Source: Pectinophora gossypiella
Taxonomy: Eukaryota > Arthropoda > Insecta > Lepidoptera > Gelechiidae
Reading direction: 5' to 3'
Assembly: GCF_024362695.1 (NCBI RefSeq)
Contig: NC_065417.1
Coordinates: 303,001 to 367,000, forward strand
DNA: 64,000 nucleotides
Shown: piece by piece, positions 1 through 10,477 of the stretch
Numbering within the stretch: position 1 is the stretch's first letter
How the letters are laid out: every line of letters starts with the position of its first letter
The notes under the pieces: generated by a model
Databases searched by the model: none
What the model was told of the DNA's origin: nothing
The model's input: only the letters and a program-made list of their open reading frames with translations
Program-made: the position numbers and the translations under genes

Positions 1-184
1 CAAGTCAATATATTTATGAAAACATTATGTGTATGTACGTAAAAATGTATCTCTCCTTCCTAGAAACTGTGAAAGGCATACTTACAATACAAGGAATAAA
101 AATAAAATTGCTATTCTAAATTCTAGATTAAGTATTTTTTTTTTGCGTTGTATATACGTTTTTACAAAAAAATACCCGACATGC

Positions 185-390
185 ATAAACCCACGCCTAT
201 TTCCCACCGAGGTAAGCAGAGACTACAGAATTCCATTTGCTTCGATCCTGACACACTTCTCTTGCTTTCTCCACATTCATCAATCATTTCATACACGCAC
301 GCCGATTCAGAGTAGATCGTATTAAACCTTTTCTAAGGATATCCCCAATTTGGTCAATGTAAGTCCTTCTAGGTCTTCCTCTGCCATTAC
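185..390 (-). pseudogene. LINE-A 3' fragment (reverse transcriptase ORF C-terminus)
   Basis: Read on the minus strand this matches the better copy at 44,392-44,881: the conserved stretch around QIGDVLRKGLIRSTLNRRAC, then the EAREVC..DRSKWN region and the 3' untranslated end that reads CACCGGGGTAAGC on the opposite strand. It is 5'-truncated and carries substitutions, so no protein is made. LINE-A is a non-LTR retrotransposon family whose copies here end in TATG-type repeats. Confidence 0.75.
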
Positions 391-564
391 TTATATACAA
401 ATAACAGTTAAACTAAAACTTATTAAAAAGTCCGCCTCCAATCGTACCTGGCCCAAATGTACCCATAATGATGGATTTCCGCGTTGATTAACCAGCTATA
501 TGCATATTTTCTAGGTTATCTAACTAATCTACAGGTACCCATATAGCAGATAATTTCATTTCAT

Positions 565-733
565 TCATCATCATCATCATCAGCCGTACGACGCCCACTG
601 CTGGGCATAGGCCTCCCCCAAGGATCTCCACGACGATCGGTCCTGCGCTGCCCGCATCCAGCGGCTTCCCGCGACCTTCACCAGATCGTCGGTCCACCTT
701 GTAGCGGGCCTACCCACTGAGCGTCGTCTGAAT
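565..733 (-). pseudogene. LINE-B fragment, RTE-like reverse transcriptase C-terminus
   Basis: The minus strand encodes GRPATRWTDDLVKVAGSRW followed by MRAAQDRSSWRSLGEAYAQQ and a stop at 580-582. This is the usual C-terminal tail of lepidopteran endonuclease/reverse-transcriptase LINEs. The stop is followed by (TGA)n repeats, the short tandem tail expected of an RTE-type 3' end. It is 5'-truncated. A second copy of the last 30 or so codons lies at 3,839-3,935. Confidence 0.75.
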
Positions 734-1135
734 TTCATTCTAATCAGATTAAATTCGAATCCAAGATCACTATGGTAACAGGTTCGAATCTCACGGTGGA
801 CCTTTAAACATGGAACCATTTGTATTAAAAAACAAATAGCAAACTTTAGTTTTCTCACAATTAAAATATGCCTTAAAATAATCTTTATAAATAACACAGT
901 ATCGTAAGTTTTATCTACATCTTAAACTGTTTAAGTAGATTGAGTGGCGGCAGTTTGGCATTTTTTATCAAAATTGGGTGAGAGAAAGTAGAGACCGTCA
1001 TGATATGAAATTAACATATTTGGAACCATTCTCACGTGAGAAACTGAGCTAGATTGACGCGCCATATATTTTACACTGCTAAGTATAGGTAATAACAATT
1101 TATCTCCATAAATTATATTACACGTTACCTTATTT
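734..1135. other. unassigned AT-rich interval
   Basis: No coding, RNA or repeat signal that I can name. A short GGTTCGAATC motif near 780 resembles a pol III B box, but no A box or SINE body surrounds it. Confidence 0.5.
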
Positions 1136-1380
1136 CCGGTCTGGGTTCGATTTCTGATGGGTACAATGTCGAAATCACTTTGTGAGACTGTCCTTAATTG
1201 ATTAGGACTGAATCACATGGTTGTCCTAAAAAGTAAGATGGTTTCGTATTTAGGACGGCACGTTAAGCTGTTGGTCCCCTAACACCTCTACCGCATTGGA
1301 GCAGCGTGGTGGAGTATTCTCCACACCTTCTCCGGTTCGTTGAAGCGAGGCCTGTACCCAGCAGTTAGACGTATATAAGA
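1136..1380 (+). repeat. SINE-1b, 5'-truncated copy
   Basis: Starts at the B-box region GGGTTCGATTTCTGATGGG and runs through the shared SINE-1 body (CACTTTGTGAGACTGTCC, then GGCACGTTAAG) into the b-type tail (GGAGCAGCGTGGTGGAG, then CCCAGCAGT). It diverges clearly from the full copies at 26,733 and 48,788. Confidence 0.75.
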
Positions 1381-1419
1381 TATTTTTTTGTTATCTTATA
1401 TAACACAGGACAGAGTAAA

Positions 1420-1549
1420 GGGGGTTAAAACCACATCGAAGTAATTTATCTAAAAAAGCAATATTGCAATTTGACATTTGCACATATAAAAATAAGTGCG
1501 CAATGCAAACAAATGTTTGAATTGTTCCAACGTGGCTTTTTTAACCCCC
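1420..1549. mobile_element. MITE M3, complete fold-back copy
   Basis: The left arm begins GGGGGTTAAAA-CCACATCGAAG and the right arm ends CGTGGCTTTTTTAACCCCC, so the ends are inverted copies. The centre holds AGCAATATTGCAATTTGAC and its partial inverse. It carries no ORF. Members lie at 3,312, 25,590, 43,632, 50,530 and 62,778. Confidence 0.7.
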
Positions 1550-1779
1550 CAAGATCGCAACATCAACAAAATTCAACTCAGAATTCAATTCGTTTTGTGT
1601 TTTGTAAACCTATATTCGATCAGAAGGGTAAATTCAAACAAAACAATAATTCAATTTGGAGTTTCTTCAGTCGTCTCCAATCCAACTTTGTTGCATCAAG
1701 TAATCTTACACTGTCAAGCTCATAATCGTGTCAATCATTATATCTCACGACAGTAACAATGGTACATGCACACTAAAAG

Positions 1780-2010
1780 CAGCGCATGCGCGGGGCGACT
1801 GCAGTTTGATCGCGGGCGTGCCCGGTGGCCGGGCGTTTCAGCATGGATGAATAAAGATATTTTTGAAATTTGAATTTTGATGTACACAAAAACATCATCA
1901 TATTAGTGCGTGAATTAAAAACGACAACTGGACGCGATAGCAACGCGCACCCGCGTTGAAACTGCCCCCGCGCAGCTTCTGGCCTGCTCCTGCTCTTGGT
2001 GCGCCGAAGT
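1780..2010. promoter_or_regulatory. GC-rich island with NRF1-like site
   Basis: A CpG- and GC-rich block in AT-rich surroundings. It includes the perfect palindrome GCGCATGCGC at 1782-1791, which is the NRF1/ewg-type consensus, then GGGCGTGCCCGGTGGCC. A LINE-F-like tail (AATAAAGATATTTTTGAA) sits at about 1849-1870, so part of the block is repeat. A promoter is possible, but no transcript start can be read. Confidence 0.3.
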
Positions 2011-2259
2011 CTTGAATGAACGGATATGACTGTGTATTACGCACCACCTTACCCTACACACTCCACTGCATACTCACTCCTATTCTCGCCACTTTAGATT
2101 TCACTTTCCAATCCACTACCCTAATAGCTCACTTTACCAAGAAACAAACGACTATCAACAATGGTTTACCACCGGCACGCAACGAATAATAAACTTTATT
2201 GATTACAATATAAAGCAGGTATTGCTAGTGGCGCGTCAAGGAGGTGAAGGCTATGTACC

Positions 2260-2272
2260 GTTGCTAGGTAAC
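2260..2272. promoter_or_regulatory. RFX X-box-like motif
   Basis: GTTGCTAGGTAAC fits the X-box pattern (two inverted half-sites with a one-base spacer) bound by RFX factors at ciliary and other promoters. It lies in a GC-rich patch (2225-2320). The match is by motif only. Confidence 0.3.
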
Positions 2273-2320
2273 CGCGGCGTCGGTCATTGACCCTGCGCGG
2301 GCGCACACTGTGGGAAACTG

Positions 2321-3311
2321 ATCTTTAGCGTGTGTTCTCGCTGCGACGATTCATTTGGTAATGATTCTATAAATGATCAGATCTTCTATTGGATAACGAT
2401 TTTGCAATATTTTATTGGAATGGGTCAAGTCAAGTCGACCAATGCAAAAAACCTTAGCACAAGAAAGACATTGGAAATGCCCTGACGCGCATTTTATATG
2501 AGAACCGCTGTCGCCGGTTCAACCCCACTCTCTTTTACTACTTACTACTCCTGCAAACAGATAAAGAACTACGATAGCTCTACTGCTTCTCAAATTCCAC
2601 AGCCACTTTACCGGTGAGTAATGTTATATTTTATGTAATACGCTGCAATTTTATGCATATGTAAGTATTTGTTTTTGATAAATAGCCGATCATACTAAAG
2701 TTTTGCTTTCATGTGATAAGAGGGGATCTCCGTGCGCGATATTCGATATTTGATTTTTTGTTTTTTTTTTTGTTATAATGTACAAGACGACCTTTTAATA
2801 TAATATCGCGGAGCTCCGTGCGTCGAAAAGTTTGCGGACGAGTGGAGAGCAAAGTTGAAATGTGAACTATTTGTGAGAACTATTTTTTTTTATTTTACTT
2901 AAATGGCGCGCATATCGCGCTCATTTGGCCCTTCAAAACTCTTTCTTCTATTCCGTGCATATAACTGTGTCTTATTATATATAAATGATATAAAAACGGG
3001 GGTGTTAGATATTATAAGTTACTCGAAGGTATCTCATATGAATACCCTTCTGGTTCATTTTCTATCCACCCCATACAGTCCATACGCGGTCTATTTAACC
3101 TGAGGTCAGTTACCCACATATCCGAGTACGTAAGTAAAGAGAGTTATGTCAACGAGTTGATTGATTTTATTGTAACGGCCGGTCTTTTCGGTGTTGAAAG
3201 TGAAATTAAAAATATATAAAACAAAATAAACCCAATTCAAACTGGAAACAAGCTTTAATAGTAAGTATAAGTTACTAATATACTTGCGGGTTTAGAGTAA
3301 TCTTGATCTAC
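2321..3311. other. unassigned interval with a splice-donor-like site
   Basis: No repeat match and no long ORF. A strong donor-like sequence, CCG|GTGAGTAATG, has its GT at 2614-2615. It follows a pyrimidine-rich stretch and lies about 340 bp downstream of the X-box motif, so a non-coding first exon ending at 2613 is conceivable. That is inference, not annotation. Confidence 0.2.
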
Positions 3312-3450
3312 GGGGTTAAGAAGGCCACATTGAAGCAATTCGCCTAAAAAACAATATTGCTAATTGACATTTGTTAACATTGCAGCACTTAGATTTATAT
3401 GCGCAAATGTCCAATTGCAACATTCTTTTGAGATTAATTGCTTTTGAGCA
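3312..3450. mobile_element. MITE M3, partial copy
   Basis: The left arm GGGGTTAAGAAGGCCACATT and the core AACAATATTGCTAATTGACA match M3. The right arm decays after ATATGCGCAAATGTCC. Confidence 0.65.
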
Positions 3451-3472
3451 CCTAATAGCTATCCTAATAATC

Positions 3473-3793
3473 ATCTTCTATCGTGTGGATTAGGTGGATT
3501 ACCAACCTCAGCAACCCTGGTGTCAGGGTTATTATTGAGCCGCCAAAGGCCCCTGGCATGGCTCATGTAACGATTACTCATTTACATTAGTAAGTAGTAA
3601 CCGGGACCACCGACTTAACGTGCTTTCCAAAGCACGGATCATCTTACTTTCAGACAGTCAGGTGATCAGCCTGTAATGTCCTAACCAAACAGGGGATCAC
3701 AAAGACGATTTTTGTGATATGTCCCCACCGGGTTTCGAACCCGGGACCTCTGGATCGTGAGCTCAACGCTCAACCACTGGACTACAGAGGCCG
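3473..3793 (-). repeat. SINE-1a, near full length
   Basis: Minus-strand tRNA-derived SINE. The head lies at the right end: an A-box-like region near 3770, then the B box GGGTTCGAAACCCGGTGGGG. The body follows, then the a-type tail that reads CAGGGGCCTTTGGCGGCTC on the minus strand and CACACGATAGAAG at the 3' end. SINE-1a and SINE-1b share head and body but not tail. Confidence 0.8.
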
Positions 3794-3838
3794 TTATATC
3801 CTAATAATATCCAGAATTTAAGCGCGGTACGCTTGCTG

Positions 3839-3935
3839 CCGGAATGGGGGCAGCGCAGGACCAATCGTCGTGGAGATCCTTGGGGGAGGCCTATGCCCAG
3901 CAGTGGGCGTCGTGCGGCTGATGATGATGATGAAG
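3839..3935 (+). pseudogene. LINE-B fragment, RTE-like C-terminus
   Basis: Plus strand reads AAQDQSSWRSLGEAYAQQWA, then SCG and a stop, followed by TGATGATGATG repeats. Same 3' end as the copy at 565-733. It is truncated to about 100 bp, typical of incomplete target-primed reverse transcription. Confidence 0.75.
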
Positions 3936-4372
3936 CGCGGTACGTATGTTTGCCTAGGTCTTTCTATTCCGACTTGTTTGTCTAGTTTTAAATATCGTCT
4001 AACGAAATTTCTCGCAAAATATTTAAGTAAAACAAAACAAGAAGAAAACAATTTCACATGCGATATCCCGCATTACACGATACATTTAAATACGAATATA
4101 GTTTTTATGACGCAGGAAATAAGCCTGTTTATCTGACGACGACACGCGACTACCCTGCGTGTGTCCTTAGATATTGAGGGGATATTCAGGGATATTGGAA
4201 AAAATATTGAGTTTTATGTCTTCAAGAAGGATTTACTACAATAAGTTGTTATGTCAGTTGCTGCTGTTCTAGAAACTAAAAAAAAGTGTCTGACCTGAAA
4301 GCCGAAAATTATAATAAATCTAAGAACTTCAGAATGACACTGACAGAAATATTCAGTTGAATATGCATTTAA

Positions 4373-4434
4373 ATGGAATTGTATAGTCTCTGCTTACCCC
4401 GATGGCAAATAGGCGTGGGTATATATGTATGTAT
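4373..4434 (+). repeat. LINE-A 3' tail
   Basis: TCTCTGCTTACCCCGATGG, then AAATAGGCGTGGGTATATATG, matches the last 60 bp of LINE-A copies, ending in TATG repeats. Confidence 0.6.
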
Positions 4435-4809
4435 TTTCTATGTATGGTCTACATTATTGTGGCCCTCATTACGTTATTCACAACAGTGAGTGCAGTGAGA
4501 GCGGAATGTAATTTATACGAGAGTGACTGCGAGGGCTGAGAGGTGACACCGTGCCACAAAGGGCTGGCAAGAGGTCGCCTGGAGGAGGGGTAAGATCCGA
4601 ACTTATAGCGAGATGTTCTACAATACAGGTTTAAAAAAAAAACTTCAAATTATTATTAGTCTGTTCAAATAAGGAAATGTTATTTTATCAAAGTCATAAT
4701 ACAGTAATTGCACAACACGAGCACACGCCTCCTGTCAGTGGCTTCAAAACCGATCCCAAGACTTTCGTCGTAGGGCTAGACAGGAGGAATCTACCCTCAT
4801 TGCCCGAGC

Positions 4810-4877
4810 CCACACTTACACACACGTACACACACGCACACACACACAGACACATACACCCACACATACACACATTA
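4810..4877. repeat. (CA)n microsatellite
   Basis: Imperfect ACACAC tract with T and G interruptions, about 68 bp. Confidence 0.9.
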
Positions 4878-4986
4878 TACAAACATTCTTTAATTGCTTT
4901 TTTGTAAAACGTAAAGGTAACAAAACTTTCTTACCTATTTACTACTGTTATAAAAGAGCGGGGTCTCCTGGTACAGGCATATTTTG

Positions 4987-5234
4987 CTTAAAAGGTTTTT
5001 TTTTTGACGTGACTTATTGTAGATTTGCCGCAGATGGCATTAACTACTTGGCCAGACAAATGGGGAGCGCTGAAGGCTCTCATCCGGTACAACGTTTATA
5101 GACAACAGGCCCGAGGGTGCCCAGTTGGGCGCGAACCTCGGCTCAGGGCGTCGTCTGAGAGGAAAAATATTTGAAAGAATTAATCGACCCTAGTGGGTCG
5201 ATAGCGATAAGCGTTGAATGAGGGACTTAAAAGG
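4987..5234 (-). mobile_element. poly-A retroposon E (LINE 3' end) with 9-bp TSD
   Basis: The minus-strand 3' end is AATAAGTCACGTC followed by poly-A, which appears as a T run at 4996-5005. The duplication CTTAAAAGG flanks it at 4987-4995 and 5226-5234. The body (about 230 bp) matches the longer copy at 10,883-11,147, including the region read on the plus strand as CTTGAATGAGGG or close to it. The TSD plus poly-A marks target-primed insertion of a 5'-truncated element. Confidence 0.8.
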
Positions 5235-5392
5235 AGGCTCCAGTAACTAGTTTAAGAAAAACATGTAAGAAAAGAAAATAAATACTTTTGATTTTTTTTT
5301 TTGCGTAATAACAAACATGAATGAACGGATGGGAAGCCGTGGATATGGAACATACTTCACCTTCCATTGCGAGTTGCTAGATGAAAATTCTT

Positions 5393-5451
5393 CCGGCCAA
5401 GTAGTTAATGCCATCTGCGGCAAATCTACAATAAGTCACGTCAAAAAAAAA
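5393..5451 (+). mobile_element. poly-A retroposon E, short copy
   Basis: Plus-strand GGCCAAGTAGTTAATGCC through AATAAGTCACGTC and an A run at 5443-5451. It faces the copy at 4987-5234, so the pair forms an inverted repeat about 390 bp across. I could not find a clean TSD. Confidence 0.7.
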
Positions 5452-5621
5452 GTTCTGTTTTTAAAACCGGCTTGATAATTTAACATATAAGCTAACGATT
5501 ACCATGATGAATTGCTATGGATGTACTCTACATCCATGGCAATTCGCAAGATCGACCAAGTACCCACACCTCACCGAGCTTTCTGTTACACCAACGTGAT
5601 AGGTGACGAGCCCGTTTAGGC

Positions 5622-5762
5622 GCAGAATGTCCAATTCGCAAAATGTCCAATTCGCAAAATGTCCAGTTCGCAAAACGTCCAATTCGCAGAATGTCCAGTT
5701 CGCAAATGGTCCAATTCGCAAAATGTCCAGTTCGCAAATTGTCCAATTCGCAGAATGTCCAA
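5622..5762. repeat. 16-bp minisatellite
   Basis: About 8.8 head-to-tail copies of a 16-bp unit near GCAAAATGTCCAATTC. The copies differ at a few positions (A/G in CAATTC or CAGTTC, AAAATG or AGAATG). Because 16 is not a multiple of 3, the minus strand stays open in more than one frame (80-odd and 70-odd codons). I read those as repeat artefacts, not genes. Confidence 0.9.
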
Positions 5763-6260
5763 TATTCATCTTAACGTGATTTTTACTAATTTAAAAAGTT
5801 GGGTTCTAATGATAAGTCAAGTTATTAGTTAAAATCAGGTTTTATTTTCCCCACATTTCTGTCTATAATGCCGAATGGTGCGGTAATTGATTCTTGTTAA
5901 ATGATTATTACTTGCTCAAAGAGCTTAGCTTTAGTGTTGTCCTAGTTTTTCCACCTCCCCTCTCACATTTTAGACCACAGCGCGCGAAGTGTGTCGACTT
6001 GGGAAAGTCCCATTGAGTCAAGACGTCCTCTAGACTATCGCTAAGTGAGCTCACTCACATCATGAGCTACTGCAGCGGAGCAAGGTGAAACAATGTTATG
6101 ACTAGACTCCTTCACGTACGAGATGAAGATGTAAACATACGTACACAAGTTCAAGGTGTACTGTTGGAGTGTGGCTTGTTATTGTCAATGTTATGAACGT
6201 GGTAGGAGGCTAGAATTCTTAACTCATTTTGAATAAAACAAATATAATTATCATACACTC

Positions 6261-6352
6261 TAGCGTGGTGGAGTATGCTCCATACCCCCTCAGGTTGATT
6301 GAGGGGAGGCCTGTGTCCAGCAGTGGGACAATAGGCTGTTTATGTTATGTAT
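6261..6352 (+). repeat. SINE-1b, 3' part only
   Basis: Contains the b-type tail (TAGCGTGGTGGAGTATGCTC, then GGGGAGGCCTG and CAGCAGTGGGACA), followed by TATGTTATG repeats. Confidence 0.7.
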
Positions 6353-6644
6353 GTTATATACTCTAGAACACATAAGTATAATAAAGCTACAAACATCTAT
6401 CTACTAGGTACAAAATTAACTATTACACATAGCTTTTTCAAATAAACATCATCTTTCATTAATTTTTTTGTAGGTATATATATATACCTACAAAAAAATA
6501 TAAATTAAAAATAAATATATATTTAGGTATGTATGTTAGGTACTCGTATATATATTTGTATTTATGTTATATAATTTATTTGCATGTATTTATTGGTAAG
6601 TTGTACTTATAGTTTGTACCTGCAATCTTTCACTTTTTCCATTT

Positions 6645-6785
6645 TTCCTCGCCTTATGGTTGTCTGGAAGAAATCGCTTTAAGCGATAAGGCGGCCATTT
6701 GCCTTGTACTATTAACTGAGTCTTTTTGTAATTATTTCTTTTAATTTTGGTGCAATAAAGTGTATTTGTATTGTATTTTATGAAC
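6645..6785 (+). repeat. LINE-G 3' untranslated tail
   Basis: GGTTGTCTGGAAGAAATCGC, then AAGCGATAAGGCGGCC and, further on, GTGCAATAAAGTGTATTTG with TTGTATTG repeats. This is a common lepidopteran LINE 3' end. The short GCTTTAAGC hairpin and AATAAA lie near the end. Copies at 40,535 and 52,040. Confidence 0.7.
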
Positions 6786-6792
6786 ACATAGG

Positions 6793-6850
6793 ACCTGACC
6801 TAAACCGGCGAGCATGTATGAAGTCTTTGATGAGAGTCGAAGAAGTGTGA
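6793..6850 (+). pseudogene. LINE-A fragment
   Basis: AAACCGGCGAGCATGTATGA, then a GATGAGAGTCGAAGAAGTG stretch, corresponds to the RRACMKRLM..EEAREV part of LINE-A. Short and decayed. Confidence 0.5.
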
Positions 6851-7157
6851 TGTCACGGAGTTTCCATGCATATTTAATACAAGTATCACATAGTAAGATT
6901 CTGGTGTAACACCGGCATTATATGGCTGTCGTATGACAATATTGGTTGTAATCTCTTGCGCCGGCTGTGGGGCACGCGGCACGACCCACTTGCATTATGT
7001 ACCTACTGAATACCTATCTTTTGCATGCGGTACTTTTAAAATCACAAGATAATTATTCTTGTTGGTGCTGATGACAATATTTGACCCAAGAGCCCTAAGT
7101 GCCCTTACCAAGGACAATGGTGACGATGATTGCTCTCTAAGGGTGGTATTAATAAAC

Positions 7158-7260
7158 GAATCTCAGCTGAGACTGCCCTCAAGATCATGCTCAAGTCTCT
7201 GTTTTTATATGAGAACTGTCACATTGACATAATCTTGAGGGCAGTCTCGAAGCTGAGATT
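7158..7260. mobile_element. fold-back element M6
   Basis: The left arm GAATCTCAGCTGAGACTGCC and the right arm ending GGCAGTCTCGAAGCTGAGATT are inverted copies of about 30 bp (two extra bases in one arm) around a loop of about 40 bp. I saw no other copy in the window. Confidence 0.6.
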
Positions 7261-7519
7261 AGTTTTCATCATGCAATAAGATACCTAATATGAAGATCGA
7301 TATTCGTCCAAAAATGGATGTAATGAAATGGATGGTCACAGATTCTCAGTCCACCATCGACCTATTAGATCCACATAAGATAAGATCACGCCTATTTTCC
7401 CTTGCGGTGGAAAGAGACCGCGAAATTCCTTTTTGAAAATGAAAAGGAAACCACAAGCCCAGACAGGCAGTACATATTTTAGAAAGTACTTACCTACAAT
7501 AAAATTATTTTATTAAGGG

Positions 7520-7812
7520 TTATCTGATCGTTTCTGAACCGATCCGTTCGATGAGATCCAGCATCTTTTTAGGAGGAAGCTTCATGACCTTCAGGGGATA
7601 TATTATGTGAACCCCCCCCCCCACCCCCCCCCCCCCCCCCTGAGAGCCTCACAGCTGCACAGCAAGTGTAATGGCGTTTCATCCTTTAAACAGAATCTGA
7701 ATAAAGGGGACTCGGTCAGCTCCATTCTATGCAGGTGCTTGTTGAGTCTGTAATACTCCGTGAGGGTCCTTATTAAGATTTTTACCCGCCCCCTAGCAAC
7801 AGTAAGGACCTT
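7520..7812 (-). pseudogene. LINE reverse transcriptase C-terminal remnant
   Basis: The minus strand translates as RVKILIRTLTEYYRLNKHLH then RMELTESPLFRFCLKDETP and LHLLCSCEALR, which is the cysteine/histidine segment typical of the C-terminus of jockey/R1-like LINE polyproteins (C..C...H..C-type spacing). The frame then runs into a C/G homopolymer at 7612-7640. Beyond it the minus strand resumes with KVMKLPPKKMLDLIERIG and SETIR and a stop at 7520-7522. It is truncated at its 5' side and disrupted. No partner LINE in the window shares this segment. Confidence 0.65.
7612..7640. repeat. C11-A-C17 homopolymer
   Basis: Eleven C, one A, seventeen C on the plus strand. The minus strand is a G tract able to form a G-quadruplex. 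It interrupts the LINE frame at 7520-7812. A length error from assembly or sequencing is possible in such a tract. Confidence 0.9.
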
Positions 7813-8811
7813 CGATGAGAATTTCTGAGAAAAATGGTCAATTTAATTGCTTCGAATAACTAATTCACTGAATTTGCGTAAATTATCATTCTGTTATAAT
7901 AGGCTTCGATAAAACAAGACTGGAAACTCACCAGTACTTCTACAATCCCTTGTAATACTTCAATAACACCCTTAAATTCTCACAAGTTATGCTAACAGGC
8001 CAGCTTATTGCCGTTCAAAATGAGTCCTGTGCACTTAAACCCAGCCAGACTGAAATAAAGTCGGCACATCCCGTAAAGAGGGTCACCTGACGGTGAAATT
8101 GACCAAGTTTGTTTACTATTTACCGGGATCCCGATAAAATTCCCGGCTCAATGCGTTCCGAGATTGATCCAGGATACCTCGTAACCGACCGAGTTGCGGA
8201 GGCATTTATGTAGTAGTCAAGTGACGGCGAGAGATAGGCACTTTATTTCGCCGGCTTATATCTGTCGCCCAAGTAATTTAAGAATGTACCTACTGAGCCG
8301 AGATTTCTTGTTTTACGTCGATGTTTGGGCTGCGTAGATTGGATCTCAATAACTTGCAAATAGAAAATAATCTTGGAAATTTTATAATGCAAAACAAAAC
8401 GCTTTATTTATGCAATATTTAAATTTTAAAAAAAATTCTATACTTCCAATTGGCCTAAATAGTTAACTGAAGCATTCACTCTCGGTGTAGGCGTAATGTA
8501 GCAGTACTATCTCACATTAAGTTTATTAAGAATTAACCCGGTTAATGTTAATCTCATAGCAACTGGCGTGTTATCAGTGAAACACACATAAAGTCGCATT
8601 ATCACATTGTGTTCATTGGTCGTTAAAGCTCACAACACAACAACAAGCCATGGTTGAATACCGACAATTACATAAGTATTGTAATGCTCAAAAAAAAAAC
8701 GAAAAAATTGTAGTTTTGGAAGAGATAGCTTTAAGCGAACCCTGATCATATTCAGGATGTTTCATAGAATAGCCAGGTAAATAAAAAATCCGTCGAGTAT
8801 ATAAGTAATAC

Positions 8812-9045
8812 AAGATGATTGGACAGTTAATAAAACACGACGAATTTATTAAAAACATCATAGAAGGGAAGCTACAAGGAAAGAAAGGAAGGGGAAGACC
8901 AAGAAGAGCTTACATGGTTAAAGATTAAAGAGAAGGCGAACGTCGTGTCTTTTAAGGAAGTGAAGGAATTGGCCTTTGATAGACAAGAATGGAGAATGCT
9001 ACACCGACAAGAGCGAAGCTCCTAAAATAGTGATGATATAAATAA
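8812..9045 (+). pseudogene. LINE-C fragment (ORF C-terminus)
   Basis: Plus strand opens with MIGQLIKHDEFIKNIIEGKL, QGKKGRGRPRRAYM and VKD, then a stop. The next segment, in a shifted frame, reads EKANVVSFKEVKELAFDRQE and WRMLHRQERSS with a stop. GRGRPRR..Y and the terminal WR.LHRQERSS are the shared C-terminus of a LINE family also seen at 21,262 and 63,392. One frame break lies near 8,928. Confidence 0.7.
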
Positions 9046-9065
9046 AAACAAAAATTAAACAGAAA

Positions 9066-9160
9066 GCTCGGTAACGCGCGGGTACTTAGTTCATCTTGTG
9101 ATGGATGTATCTCTGACTACCCCAATTGGGATATAGCACGGTTGCCCCGAAAACATCCTA
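9066..9160 (+). repeat. LINE-H 3' tail
   Basis: TTAGTTCATCTTGTGATGG, then TCTCTGACTACCCCAATTGG and GATATAG, matches 21,556 and, inverted, 56,943. It follows directly on the LINE-C fragment, as the copy at 21,556 does, so LINE-C and LINE-H may be one element. Confidence 0.6.
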
Positions 9161-10371
9161 AATGTATTACTGTACTGAACACGAAGGGTGTTGAAAACCC
9201 CTTGAGTATAGCTGACCCATGGGACTGGGTAAATGCTTTTAATTATACTTTTACATCTTTTGTGCACCGTAATTAAGGTTTTGATGAGAGTTCAAGAAAC
9301 GAAAGTATTAGGAAGAGTATAGCACGCTCTAGAAGGGTGGTGAAAAAATTCCTTGGGTGTCGGGACGGTGAAATTGATTTAATGAAATAAAACAGCAGCG
9401 TCTTGTCTTGTGTTGTATTGAGAGAAGGGAAGAACGAAAGCTCCGCGAATGAATGTAATTACAAAAGTGTTTCCATATTTAAAAATACAAATCTTAAATA
9501 TATTTATATGTTTTCAACAGGTGGAAATAACTTTATGCTAGAAATTTATGAAACTAAACTCTCCAACTATACTTTACAGAACGCATTCTGGAATATATAT
9601 AGATGAACTTGATAATAAACGATATTAACACTAAACTTGCAATTTTCTTTACGAGTTTTCACGTTTTCTGTCCTTATCACACCAAGAGTATGTAATATCC
9701 GTCTCTTTTCCGCATTATTACTTTTATCTTGAAAAGTGCACTCCATTCTACGTTCACGCCAGTATTACATTCATATTTCTTGCCGAAACGTACCTCATTA
9801 AATATGTAACGATAATGCGGTCATTACTTGCGATTCAATGCAGGATTACGTAAATTGGATGGGATCATTTGATCTACCCTGCTTTATTTCTCAAACGGCA
9901 TTTTCGTGTTACGTATGGGTATGTAAACGTATTAGGTAAGGGAGTGTAATTTTAAAGTTATAGCGAATTCTAAGTTCCGCTACAAACTACATATAAAAAT
10001 AACAATTCGAATATACTTAAACCCATTTTTTGGAAATTTTGATATTCTGTGAAATAGCACGCTCTCCAAACCAAATAGTTAAATTTGAAAATAAAAAAGC
10101 AATTTAGAAACGAAAAAAAACGAAATCTCTTCATAAATAGATTTCACAAAAGAAGCAGTTTAAAACAATGCATTCAATTATTTCAAAATTACCAATTACA
10201 TAGCAAGTATAAAAAATTTAATTAAACGTGCACATTGCAATTGCAACAGGTTGCTATGAACAGATGACCTCAAATCAGATGAGAGTGCACAATAGGCATT
10301 GCTTAAAACCTTAGCTCACTGTTTCTTGACATCATACGAGATTGTGCAAAACGCGAATCTGTCGTTTAAAA
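9161..10371. other. unassigned AT-rich interval
   Basis: No recognisable gene or repeat. The largest open frame (67 codons at 9403-9606) starts from a non-ATG codon and resembles no family I know. Confidence 0.5.
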
Positions 10372-10470
10372 CAAAATCCGCATCAAAATCCGTTACGTAG
10401 TTTTAAAGATTTAAGCGTACATAGGGATATAGGGACAGAAAAAGCGACTTTGCTTTATACTATGTAGTGC
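10372..10470 (+). repeat. LINE 3' untranslated fragment
   Basis: GCATCAAAATCCGTTACG, then TTTAAGCGTACATAGGGATA and GCGACTTTGCTTTATACTA. This wording is very common in lepidopteran LINE 3' ends. No coding part is attached. Confidence 0.55.
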
Positions 10471-10477
10471 CTATGGC

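Noticed and set aside
29..325. 98-codon frame at the window start
   Set aside because: It runs antisense across a LINE-A fragment and has no family signature.
4810..4877. CA tract as a regulatory feature
   Set aside because: An ordinary imperfect microsatellite. The overlapping open frame is only the repeat translated.
5622..5762. CRISPR-like array
   Set aside because: Units are contiguous 16-mers without spacers, and the window is clearly eukaryotic.
5515..5769. Minus-strand open frames of 84 and 72 codons
   Set aside because: They cover the 16-bp minisatellite. A unit that is not a multiple of 3 without stops stays open in all frames.
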